From Hyphomicrobiales bacterium (GTDB lineage: Bacteria > Pseudomonadota > Alphaproteobacteria > Rhizobiales > Rhizobiaceae), in the NCBI GenBank assembly GCA_900473805.1, contig UCMS01000003.1:124001-188000 (forward strand): 64,000 nucleotides of DNA. Reading direction: 5' to 3'. How positions within the stretch are numbered: position 1 is the first letter of the stretch; the number at the start of each line of letters is the position of its first letter. Shown here in pieces: positions 1 through 6,944 of the stretch. Made by a program: the position numbers and the translations under genes. A model generated the notes under the pieces. It saw only the letters and a list, made by a program, of their open reading frames with translations, did no database searches and was not told the origin of the DNA.

Positions 1-146
1 CGCCCGGGGTGCTCGGCGGCGAGTTCCGCAAGCGAACCGGCATTCCGGGCACTGACGGCAACCTGATAGCCGTCCGCCACCAGTCTTTTGGCGAGCGCCC
101 GGCCGATGCCGGAACTCGAACCGGTAATCCATGCGGTTTTGGTCAT
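1..146 (-). CDS. SDR-family oxidoreductase, N-terminal fragment
   Basis: The reverse strand reads MTKTAWITGSSSGIGRALAK, the glycine-rich TGxxxGxG dinucleotide-binding motif that opens classical short-chain dehydrogenases. Only about 48 residues are inside the window; the rest lies past its left edge. The ATG at 146 follows an AGAGGA ribosome-binding site, and an upstream in-register alternative is closed by a stop. Substrate cannot be inferred from the cofactor-binding end alone. Confidence 0.85.
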   Translation of the reverse strand, partial: MTKTAWITGSSSGIGRALAKRLVADGYQVAVSARNAGSLAELAAEHPG

Positions 147-198
147 GAAATCCTCTTCGGTTGTGTCATGACCAATACGCCGGATACGGGTCGCCGGT

Positions 199-1623
199 TT
201 ATCCCGCCCAGCTGCGCAGGAGATCGAGTCCGCGTCTCAGTAGGTCTTCCGCCTCGCCCGCGCTCTTCGCTTCCACGTAGCACCGCATTTCCGGTGCGTT
301 ACCGGAAGGACGAAAATGGATAACCCGTCCGTCGGTCAGCGTGGCCCGCACTCCGTCGATGTCGCTGACCGCCGCCACTGTGCCGATGGGCGAGAGGAAG
401 CCGGAGAGGTTGTCCTGCGACCGTCGAATATGCGCCATCAGGGAACCACTGCGCTCAGTTGCGAAGTTTTCCAGTCGATCGCTCAATGCGATCGGCAGGC
501 TGAAGGCTTTGGTGAGGTCTGACAGTGACTGTGCGTTTCGGGCGGCCATGCCGAGCGCCGCCAGGGCAGGCAGAAAGCTGTCGCGGGTCGGAAGTGCCTT
601 CAGCACCTTGCCCTCGACCGTAAAGTCCGAACCCAGCATCAATCCGCCATTCGCCTCGAAGCCGAGAACGCCCTCTCGGCCGTCCGCCAGCGCGGCCTCC
701 ATGGCGGCGATGACGTAAGGCGAGCCAACACGGGTGCGGATGACGGAAAAGCCGCCATCCTCTTCCAGGCCGGAATTGGACGTGACCGGTGTCGCGACCG
801 TTCCGGCGCCGAGGAACCGCGCCGCAATCAATCCCAGAAGGTCGCCGCGAAGCGGCAGCCCGTGTTCGTCGGCCACCAGCGGTCGATCGCCGTCGCCGTC
901 CGTGGACAAGATCGCGTCGAGCGCCAACTCGTCGCTCCAGCGCGCCAGTTGCGTCACGGTGTCCGGGGAAACAGCCTCGGTATCCACCGGGATGAAGACT
1001 TCGGAGCGCCCCAGGGGAAAGACCGTCGCCCCGTAATGTTGGACCACGTCGACCAGCATATCCCGCGCGACCGTGCTGTGCTGATAGATGCCGATACGTT
1101 TCCCATCGAGGCAGCCGGACGGCAGGATGTGGAAGTTGCGGTCGAGGAACAGGGCGCTCGCTTGCCTTTCCTGATCGTCCCCGGTGCTGCTCTCGACGAG
1201 GTTCGCGACAGGGTCATGCGCGAGTTCGGCCGCGATACGCACGATCGCCTGCTCATCCTCCTTGTTGATCTCACCGTCCGGGCGGTAGAATTTGATGCCG
1301 TTGCGATCGGCAGGAATATGCGAGCCGGTCACCATGATACCGGCGGCGCCCAAAGACGCGCCGTAAAGGGCAAGCGCCGGCGTCGCGATCGTCCCGCAAT
1401 CGATCGGGACAAGGCCCTGGCGCCTAAGGGCCGCCATGATGGTGGCAGCGATCTCAGGGCTGGACGGACGGAAGTCGCGGGCGATCACCACAGGGGATCC
1501 GGCCTGCGCCAGTCCTTCAGACAGGAGATGACGGGCGAATGCGGTCGAATAGAGGGCCGAGACGGCGCCCACCAGATCCGTTGCAAGTCCCCTGAGGCCG
1601 CTGGTGCCGAACTTTGCCGTCAT
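199..1623 (-). CDS. Phosphomannomutase/phosphoglucomutase family protein
   Basis: A 474-residue alpha-D-phosphohexomutase, which interconverts hexose-1- and hexose-6-phosphates for polysaccharide and nucleotide-sugar synthesis. All four family signatures are visible: the active-site loop TGSHIPADRNG with the phosphoserine near residue 101, the metal-binding DGDGDRP at about 242-248, the sugar-specificity loop GFEANGG at about 321-327, and the phosphate-binding RPSGNAPEMRCY at about 438-449. Length is normal. Rhizobial relatives are usually called phosphomannomutase; mannose versus glucose specificity cannot be read from these motifs. It is transcribed leftwards toward the partial SDR gene, with about 50 bases between them. 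Confidence 0.9.
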   Translation of the reverse strand: MTAKFGTSGLRGLATDLVGAVSALYSTAFARHLLSEGLAQAGSPVVIARDFRPSSPEIAATIMAALRRQGLVPIDCGTIATPALALYGASLGAAGIMVTGSHIPADRNGIKFYRPDGEINKEDEQAIVRIAAELAHDPVANLVESSTGDDQERQASALFLDRNFHILPSGCLDGKRIGIYQHSTVARDMLVDVVQHYGATVFPLGRSEVFIPVDTEAVSPDTVTQLARWSDELALDAILSTDGDGDRPLVADEHGLPLRGDLLGLIAARFLGAGTVATPVTSNSGLEEDGGFSVIRTRVGSPYVIAAMEAALADGREGVLGFEANGGLMLGSDFTVEGKVLKALPTRDSFLPALAALGMAARNAQSLSDLTKAFSLPIALSDRLENFATERSGSLMAHIRRSQDNLSGFLSPIGTVAAVSDIDGVRATLTDGRVIHFRPSGNAPEMRCYVEAKSAGEAEDLLRRGLDLLRSWAG

Positions 1624-1723
1624 GCCATATCTCCCTGGTTGTTCGGAGCCACTTATATGGGCCGACCCAAGGGGGCATCAAGCGTCAAGCTGATGAACGA
1701 AGGTGAGGAAACATCGGGTAAAA

Positions 1724-1762
1724 ATGAAAAGAGCCCGGCGCGGGAGGAGGTGCGCCAGGCTC
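1724..1762 (-). terminator. Intrinsic terminator of the alpha-r14 sRNA
   Basis: Stem 1752-1762 with 1731-1741, loop 1742-1751, followed on the minus strand by an interrupted T tract at 1730-1720. Confidence 0.8.
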
Positions 1763-1846
1763 TTAAACTTGATCGGCAATTGGGAGGAGGAGGAGTATTG
1801 CCGATCCTACCGAGCGGCGCTGGGAGGAGGAGTGCGCCGCTTCGAT
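1724..1846 (-). ncRNA. Alpha-r14 (cuckoo-type) small RNA with three CCTCCTCCC hairpins
   Basis: Three consecutive stem-loops lie on the minus strand, each exposing CCTCCTCC in its loop: 1812-1842 (7-9 bp stem), 1771-1806 (perfect 10 bp stem) and 1731-1762 (11 bp stem with one mismatch). The last is followed by TTTTCATTTTT and acts as the terminator. An anti-Shine-Dalgarno CCUCCUCCC presented in several loops is the hallmark of rhizobial alpha-r14 RNAs (cuckoo RNA family; Rhodobacter CcsR RNAs are analogous). The predicted length of about 120 nt fits alpha-r14. By inference it acts in trans on ribosome-binding sites or binds an RNA chaperone; the target is unknown. The 5' end is placed from the promoter at 1853-1881. 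Confidence 0.85.
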
Positions 1847-1852
1847 GAGTCT

Positions 1853-1881
1853 GTTGTACTCAAAAGGCTTTGGTCTGCCAA
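1853..1881 (-). promoter_or_regulatory. Sigma70-type promoter for the sRNA
   Basis: On the minus strand TTGGCA (1881-1876) and TACAAC (1858-1853) are separated by exactly 17 bases. This places the transcription start near 1846, just ahead of the first hairpin. Confidence 0.6.
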
Positions 1882-1903
1882 TCACCTTTGTTGCAACGCA
1901 CCA

Positions 1904-1918
1904 ATGCGTCTGACGCAT
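1904..1918. promoter_or_regulatory. Perfect palindrome ATGCGTC-T-GACGCAT
   Basis: A 15-base perfect inverted repeat about 22 bases upstream of the sRNA -35 box. A nearly identical site (ATGCGTTTGACGCAT) sits at 50221-50235 ahead of a Crp/Fnr gene, so it may be a transcription-factor operator. The factor is unknown. Confidence 0.4.
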
Positions 1919-2178
1919 ATCAAGGCCTGCGAAACTGCGGTCCGAAGTACTTATTTCTGCAATTCACGCTTTCGAATCTTTCGTAATTCAGCAATCGGTG
2001 ACAAAGCGAACCTTCGTTTGGAAAATCCTGCTGCTCCTGAAAGGTGTTTCCATGCGACGAAGGCATGGCTTGGATCTCTGCATCATCTAGCTCCCGAAGC
2101 CTGATACTCCGGCCGGGATGGCACCGCCTCGACCTTTCCTTTATAGCGGGCAGACGAACGAGAGACTGGAGACGTTTC
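1919..2178. other. Non-coding spacer upstream of the RNase D-like gene
   Basis: AT-richer than its surroundings in its first half (about 1940-2010). It presumably holds the rnd promoter, but no convincing -35/-10 pair stands out. A short reverse-strand reading frame here has no recognisable features. Confidence 0.4.
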
Positions 2179-2802
2179 ATGGCGACGATCCGCTACCACG
2201 AAGGCGATATTTCTGCTGAGGACGCAGCCCGTTACACGGGAGCGATCGCGGTGGATACGGAAACGCTGGGGCTCGTGCCCCGCCGTGATCGCCTGTGTGT
2301 TGTGCAGCTGTCACCGGGCGACGGATCCGCCGATGTGGTTCGGATCGCCGCAGGCCAGACGCAAGCGCAGAACCTCGTTGCTCTTCTCGCAGACGCCGGA
2401 CGCCAGAAGATCTTCCACTATGGGCGTTTTGATATCGCAGTCCTGTTTCACACGTTCGGGGTTACCACGGCGTCCGTCTTCTGCACCAAGATCGCTTCGC
2501 GCCTGTGTCGGACCTACACTGACCGTCATGGCCTCAAGGACAATCTTAAGGAACTGCTCGAAGTCGATATCTCCAAAGCCCAGCAGTCCTCCGATTGGGC
2601 CGCTGAAAAGCTGAGCCAGGCCCAGCTCGAATACGCGGCCTCGGACGTGCTCTATCTGCATGCGCTGCGCGACCGCCTCACGGAGCGGCTCCTGCGTGAC
2701 GGCCGCATGGAGCATGCTGAAGCCTGCTTTGAGTTCCTGCCCACCCGCGCCAAGCTCGACCTGCTCGGCTGGGAAGAGACCGATATCTTCGCCCATAGCT
2801 GA
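2179..2802 (+). CDS. rnd: Ribonuclease D-like 3'-5' exoribonuclease
   Basis: A 207-residue DEDD-family exonuclease. Motif ExoI is AVDTETLGL (Asp26, Glu28), ExoII is HYGRFDIAVL (Asp85) and ExoIII is EYAASDVLYL (Tyr152, Asp156), so the metal-binding residues and the DEDDy tyrosine are all present. E. coli RNase D is about 375 residues; this protein has only the catalytic domain and no HRDC domain, as in the short RNase D homologues common in Rhizobiales. It probably trims 3' ends of structured RNAs such as tRNA precursors. The ATG at 2179 is chosen because the family begins right at MATIRYHEGD; an upstream in-frame ATG at 2044 would add 45 atypical residues. Confidence 0.88.
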   Translation: MATIRYHEGDISAEDAARYTGAIAVDTETLGLVPRRDRLCVVQLSPGDGSADVVRIAAGQTQAQNLVALLADAGRQKIFHYGRFDIAVLFHTFGVTTASVFCTKIASRLCRTYTDRHGLKDNLKELLEVDISKAQQSSDWAAEKLSQAQLEYAASDVLYLHALRDRLTERLLRDGRMEHAEACFEFLPTRAKLDLLGWEETDIFAHS

Positions 2803-2814
2803 GCGACGGTGACA

Positions 2815-3138
2815 TCACGTCCGGCGCACGATCCCGACGCGCGCCATGACGTCCTTCGGAATGCCGTAATGGCGGATCATGGCCGCCGGGTTGCGCAAAC
2901 CGCATAATTCTCGCTGAACCGAAAGCGCAAAAACGGCCTGCGCTGCATCGTCCAGGGCAGCCTCCAGGCGCTCGCTCGACTCCGCGCGTGCTTCCGCGCA
3001 GCGGACCAGCGCCGCTTCCACCTTGCGCCCCGCCCGTCCGAGCGCATCGGCCATCTCGCCGGCAAGTTCCTGGTCGAGGGCGGAAAGCAGCCCTTCCGGC
3101 GAGGATGTCAGCAGAAATGCGGGAGGTCTAAAGCTCAT
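2815..3138 (-). CDS. DUF6665 family protein
   Basis: A 107-residue, mostly helical protein that begins MSFRPP and ends with a GIPKDVMARVGI-like segment, the pattern I associate with the small rhizobial DUF6665 family. There is no signal peptide, membrane segment or catalytic motif. It converges on the RNase D-like gene with a 12-base gap. Function unknown; family assignment is from memory of the pattern. Confidence 0.7.
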   Translation of the reverse strand: MSFRPPAFLLTSSPEGLLSALDQELAGEMADALGRAGRKVEAALVRCAEARAESSERLEAALDDAAQAVFALSVQRELCGLRNPAAMIRHYGIPKDVMARVGIVRRT

Positions 3139-3218
3139 GGCCTAGCTGTTCTTGTAGACGACAATTGAGATGCAATGAAACGATTACGCCAAGCTTTCAT
3201 TAACGCACACTTTGCATC

Positions 3219-3548
3219 ATGACCGCAGTGAAATCGGCAACCGGGGCCCGCGTTTCAAGGGTTCCGCAAGAAGCAAAGCGTAGAAATAAAGCGACCATGA
3301 CGGAAGCAGCCCACAGCCTCCTTGATAGCCTGTCCCGCTCGACCATCACGTATGATACGGACCGACTGGACACCGATAAAATTGATCAACAGGATGAAGC
3401 TTCAGGTCCGGATTATGCGCCGGCGACCTGGCTCGATGCCTTGATGGTGGACGAGCGCAGCCGTCCAGATCAGCCGCTTGGAAAGCGTATTCCGGCACCG
3501 TCGGACGAAGCCGGGCTCTATCCGATGTTCCTTCGTCTTGTCGACTGA
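3219..3548 (+). CDS. Small acidic hypothetical protein
   Basis: 109 codons from the ATG at 3219; a second in-frame ATG at 3297 gives 83 residues beginning MTEAAHSLLDSL and is equally plausible, because neither start has a strong ribosome-binding site. The conserved-looking part is the acidic middle and a tryptophan-containing C-terminal half (ATWLDALMVDE ... LYPMFLRLVD). I do not recognise a family. It ends 14 bases before the convergent phosphoribosyltransferase gene. Confidence 0.6.
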   Translation: MTAVKSATGARVSRVPQEAKRRNKATMTEAAHSLLDSLSRSTITYDTDRLDTDKIDQQDEASGPDYAPATWLDALMVDERSRPDQPLGKRIPAPSDEAGLYPMFLRLVD

Positions 3549-3562
3549 CGGCTCTTGAAGAG

Positions 3563-4960
3563 TTAAGGCGACACGCTCGCGGCGCTGGCCCGCGCGCGAA
3601 CCTCGTCGAAGCTCCACTCCTTTAGCAGGCGACCGTTCTCCCAGATGGGCTGTAGCAGGTTCTCCCGGCTACCGAGTTCGCCGAGCGGGATAGCCACGAT
3701 GTCCGTCCCGTCAGCGATGGCCGCAACGCGGCCTGCCATTGGGGCTTTGTCCTGCGGATGCGGAGAGCGGCGTCCGATGTCCCGCCATTCGCCGGCCCCG
3801 CTTTGCACGGCGCTCTGACGCATGGTGAAGGACAGCGTGTCGCGGTTGATCTTGTGCAGCAGACCCGATCCCATGCCGAAAGAGATGTTCTCGGCCGAAA
3901 AGCCCATGCCTTCCAACCGCCCCAGGATCATCTGGATATCCTGCAGCGAAACGCCGTCCGATTGTATCACCCGGACATTCGCGTCGAGCACCTTGAAGCC
4001 CTTGCCGTTCAACCGCGTCCCATAGGCATAGGCAAGCTGCGCCACGACCTGCACGGGCGTATCGATCGGGTCGCCACTGTCCGGGCGCACAACCAGCGTG
4101 GCGCCGGCTGCCCGCACTTTGGTCTGCAGCTTCTTACCCCAGATCTCGGTCACCGCATTGTGCAGGTCGTAGCTGTCTGAGACGACGGAATACGCCCCGA
4201 AGCTCGAGAACTTGTCGATCAGGTGGGAATAGGCTTCGGTCTCCCGGTCCTGACCCCAGGCGGTGATTGTCCCGTGTTCAGCCGCCGGAATGGAGGAGGC
4301 GGGCATGGCGGCGCCATAGGCGCGCCGCGCCTGAAGGATGCCAGGCAGCGAATCGGAACTGTGAAAATGAACGAGATGAGCAGCCCCTCCGATCGCCGAC
4401 TGCTCGATCCCGGATGTGCTGCGGCAGCCGTAATCGCTGATCCGGCTCGGCTGCAGACCCTGCGGATCGTCCGTGGTCCGCTCGAGAAAGGGGAGGATCG
4501 CCATACGCAATCGCCAGGCCGTGGTCGCCACCGTCGAGGGATACCACACGGCACGCAGCAGCGAAGTTTCGATATGCGAGGTCAGCCAGGGCAGGGCAGG
4601 GTCTGTGTTGACCACCTGGACCACCGGCACGCCCCGCCGCAGCGCCGTACCTTCCGGCAAAGCCTCGATCCTGAGCGGCAGCAAGCCACCATGCGTTTCG
4701 ACGATGCGCAGCCACCCGGCCCGGTCGAATGGCTGACCGTGAGCCGAAGCCACGTCCTCGGCCTCTGCCACATCCAATCGGGTCACCGGGCGTGACAGGT
4801 AATCTTTCAGGAACATCTGGAGGCCGAAGAACATCACTTCCGGCCTGAACGAGGTGCCACGCGTGGTGACAAAGGCGCTCACGGAGCGCGTGTCTGCCGG
4901 ATATTGCAGATACGTTCCGAGTTTATAGCTGTCCGTGTTCAGGATGAGATTGGATGTCAT
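3563..4960 (-). CDS. Nicotinamide/nicotinate phosphoribosyltransferase (NAMPT type)
   Basis: A 465-residue pyridine phosphoribosyltransferase for NAD salvage. Several blocks match the NAMPT/NadV branch rather than short PncB: NLILNTDSYKLG near the N-terminus, SAIGGAAHLVHFHSSDS, SIPAAEHGTITAWGQDRE, VVSDSYDLHNA and VVRPDSGDP, which contact base, PRPP and Mg. Database names for such proteins vary between nicotinate and nicotinamide transferase; from these motifs I favour nicotinamide as substrate. ATG 4960 is chosen because MTSNLILNTDSYK is where the family begins; a longer in-frame reading to 5041 adds 27 unrelated residues. No clear Shine-Dalgarno is visible. Confidence 0.87.
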   Translation of the reverse strand: MTSNLILNTDSYKLGTYLQYPADTRSVSAFVTTRGTSFRPEVMFFGLQMFLKDYLSRPVTRLDVAEAEDVASAHGQPFDRAGWLRIVETHGGLLPLRIEALPEGTALRRGVPVVQVVNTDPALPWLTSHIETSLLRAVWYPSTVATTAWRLRMAILPFLERTTDDPQGLQPSRISDYGCRSTSGIEQSAIGGAAHLVHFHSSDSLPGILQARRAYGAAMPASSIPAAEHGTITAWGQDRETEAYSHLIDKFSSFGAYSVVSDSYDLHNAVTEIWGKKLQTKVRAAGATLVVRPDSGDPIDTPVQVVAQLAYAYGTRLNGKGFKVLDANVRVIQSDGVSLQDIQMILGRLEGMGFSAENISFGMGSGLLHKINRDTLSFTMRQSAVQSGAGEWRDIGRRSPHPQDKAPMAGRVAAIADGTDIVAIPLGELGSRENLLQPIWENGRLLKEWSFDEVRARASAASVSP

Positions 4961-5200
4961 GCTGGCGCCCGTCGAGAGTTGCGCGGCGCAAAGCCGCCGG
5001 CAGGCAGTGTGCCACCCCAGGTATGCGCGAAGCTTGAGCATTGGCTACCGCAACGCAACAATTTGCCATTTGTTAACCATGTTTTGCGACACTTCTCGTT
5101 GAAAGCAGACAGATGCGCCACGCCCCAGCCGTTCTCCGGTCCCGTCGGGTGCCACGCGGAGACCATGTGGGAAAGGCCAGCCTGAAAGCGAGAGGTCGCC

Positions 5201-6868
5201 ATGCTTGGTCCCGTCAGCGCTCCGACGAACCTGTATCAGCCGGTCCAGGAGACCCGCCCCCAGGCAGAAATCCGCACGTCTGAGAAAATCCAGCCGACCG
5301 TCGGTCTTGAGCCCTATTCGACCAGCGCGGCCGGGACAATTTCCGGCAATCTCAACATGATGCTTCTCAGCGCGCCGGAGCGTATGTCGCAGAACCTCGT
5401 CGTACTGACCGAAGTCCTCGCCGTTGCGTTGAAAATGAAACAGGAACCGGGCGAATCGCTGACGACGTTTGCCGCCCGCCTGATCGAAGCCATTGCGACG
5501 CTCGCACCGGCGGAACAGCAGAAACTGAAGGCGATGCTCTCCGACGCCTTTGCGGGGCTGCAACTGCGAACCCTGCTCCAGGCGCTCCGCAATCCGCAGG
5601 GGCCGGAAGCCGCAACGCTGGCGATCTATCTGGAGCTGTACCGCCAGAAGGACCGCGATCCCGGCGCCCGGGCAGTGATCTCGTCCTACCGGCAGAATGG
5701 CGGAATGCCGCTCGCACAAACCGTCGATACTCGGAGTGTCGAACCTCGACCTTCTCCACCCGCACCGGGCCGGCCACTCCAGGTTCTGACTGCATCGTCT
5801 TCGACGACAGAGCCGCCGGTCGCCGCCCTGCCGTCGCGAACAAGCGGCACGATCGCCTATCCTCCGGTAACCGCGTTGCCTGCGGAGGAAGATCTTTCCT
5901 ACGACGCGGCAACGCCGAATGCGCCGGAGGCTTCCGACATAGCCGACAGCGCCAATCTTCAGGCTCTGCGTCAGATGCGGGAACGCTTGGCAAGGGCTGC
6001 GGATCCGACGCTTGTCGGCCGCCAGACACCAGCGGGGCAGGCTGACGTCGAAGCAGCCGGCGCGGTCCGGAATGCCGCCGGCCCGGATGCACCGCCGCCG
6101 ACGGAACGATCGAAATCTGCACTATCTGAAACATCGGGCCGCGAGCGCGAATTGGCAACCGTGGCCGACGGGCTTGATCCGGACGAGCAGGTGGTCGCGG
6201 CGCTTCCGGCCGTCCGCCCTTCAATGCCGGCTTCGTCTGCGGCGCTTCTGCAAGGGCTGGCGGAGACACAATTGATCCGCACCTTGCTGGCGCTTTACGG
6301 AGCTGAAGGCGAGCCGGATGTCGTCGATCGCGTTCTCGACGCACTGACGCCTGCGACCCCTGCTGAGATGGAAGCGGACAACGAACCGTCGCACAAGGGG
6401 ATGTTGGTCGCGAGCACCGTTGAAGAGCCCGATCTCCCCGCACCGGACCGCCCGCTCCATTTCGAAGAGCGCCTGGCTCTGACGGCATCCAGTCTGCCCC
6501 CGGATCATCGCGATGCCCCGCGCGTGCCGGCTTCTGGCGACGGGCTTCCGCTCGCCTTCGTCAATTACGTCATCGACAGCGAAGATGAGACGCCATCGCG
6601 GAGCGAGGCACGCAGGCAGACGCGAGAAGACGAAGGGTCCGGCGAGACCGCAGACGAAGAACCTCCGCGAGACGATGAGGCGGCGGATGATGCGACGGAG
6701 GAGGAAAGCGAACTGATGGCCCAGGGATCGGCTGCCAGCGACGGGGACGAACCGGCCGATATCGACCTCGCTCCGCCATCGATGGATGCGGTAGAGCCCG
6801 CTGCCTTGCCCCTCCCCGAGGTGGATCCGGCTCAGGCGCTCTATCTGCGCTTGTCCGATTTCGCCTGA
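5201..6868 (+). CDS. Large low-complexity protein of unknown function
   Basis: 555 residues starting MLGPVSAPTN after a GAGAGG-like ribosome-binding site. Residues about 50-150 form a plausible helical domain (LNMMLLSAPERMSQNLV ... LRTLLQALRNPQGPEAA). The rest is Pro/Ala/Ser-rich and probably disordered, with a strongly acidic stretch near residues 465-510 (repeated Glu/Asp, EEPPRDDEAADD). There is no signal peptide or transmembrane segment. Base composition and codon choice match the neighbours, so it is not obviously foreign. I do not recognise it; it resembles lineage-restricted rhizobial proteins more than any enzyme. It converges on rpsA across a shared terminator. Confidence 0.75.
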   Translation: MLGPVSAPTNLYQPVQETRPQAEIRTSEKIQPTVGLEPYSTSAAGTISGNLNMMLLSAPERMSQNLVVLTEVLAVALKMKQEPGESLTTFAARLIEAIATLAPAEQQKLKAMLSDAFAGLQLRTLLQALRNPQGPEAATLAIYLELYRQKDRDPGARAVISSYRQNGGMPLAQTVDTRSVEPRPSPPAPGRPLQVLTASSSTTEPPVAALPSRTSGTIAYPPVTALPAEEDLSYDAATPNAPEASDIADSANLQALRQMRERLARAADPTLVGRQTPAGQADVEAAGAVRNAAGPDAPPPTERSKSALSETSGRERELATVADGLDPDEQVVAALPAVRPSMPASSAALLQGLAETQLIRTLLALYGAEGEPDVVDRVLDALTPATPAEMEADNEPSHKGMLVASTVEEPDLPAPDRPLHFEERLALTASSLPPDHRDAPRVPASGDGLPLAFVNYVIDSEDETPSRSEARRQTREDEGSGETADEEPPRDDEAADDATEEESELMAQGSAASDGDEPADIDLAPPSMDAVEPAALPLPEVDPAQALYLRLSDFA

Positions 6869-6892
6869 CATTCGTCGTTTCGACCAACAAAA

Positions 6893-6926
6893 AACCCGCC
6901 GGGATCGCTCCCGGCGGGTTCTTTTA
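6893..6926. terminator. Bidirectional intrinsic terminator between the orphan gene and rpsA
   Basis: A 12 bp stem pairs 6893-6904 with 6909-6920 around a 4-base loop. It is flanked by CTTTTATT on the plus side and by TTTTTTG on the minus side, so it can end both convergent transcripts. Confidence 0.85.
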
Positions 6927-6944
6927 TTCACTCAACAGCGAGGA

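Noticed and set aside
1920-2180. 86-codon minus-strand frame upstream of rnd
   Set aside because: No ribosome-binding site, no recognisable domain, and irregular residue composition.
5060-5090. CtrA-like site GTTAACCATG upstream of the orphan 555-residue gene
   Set aside because: Only a half site (TTAACCAT) without the second TTAA at the proper spacing.
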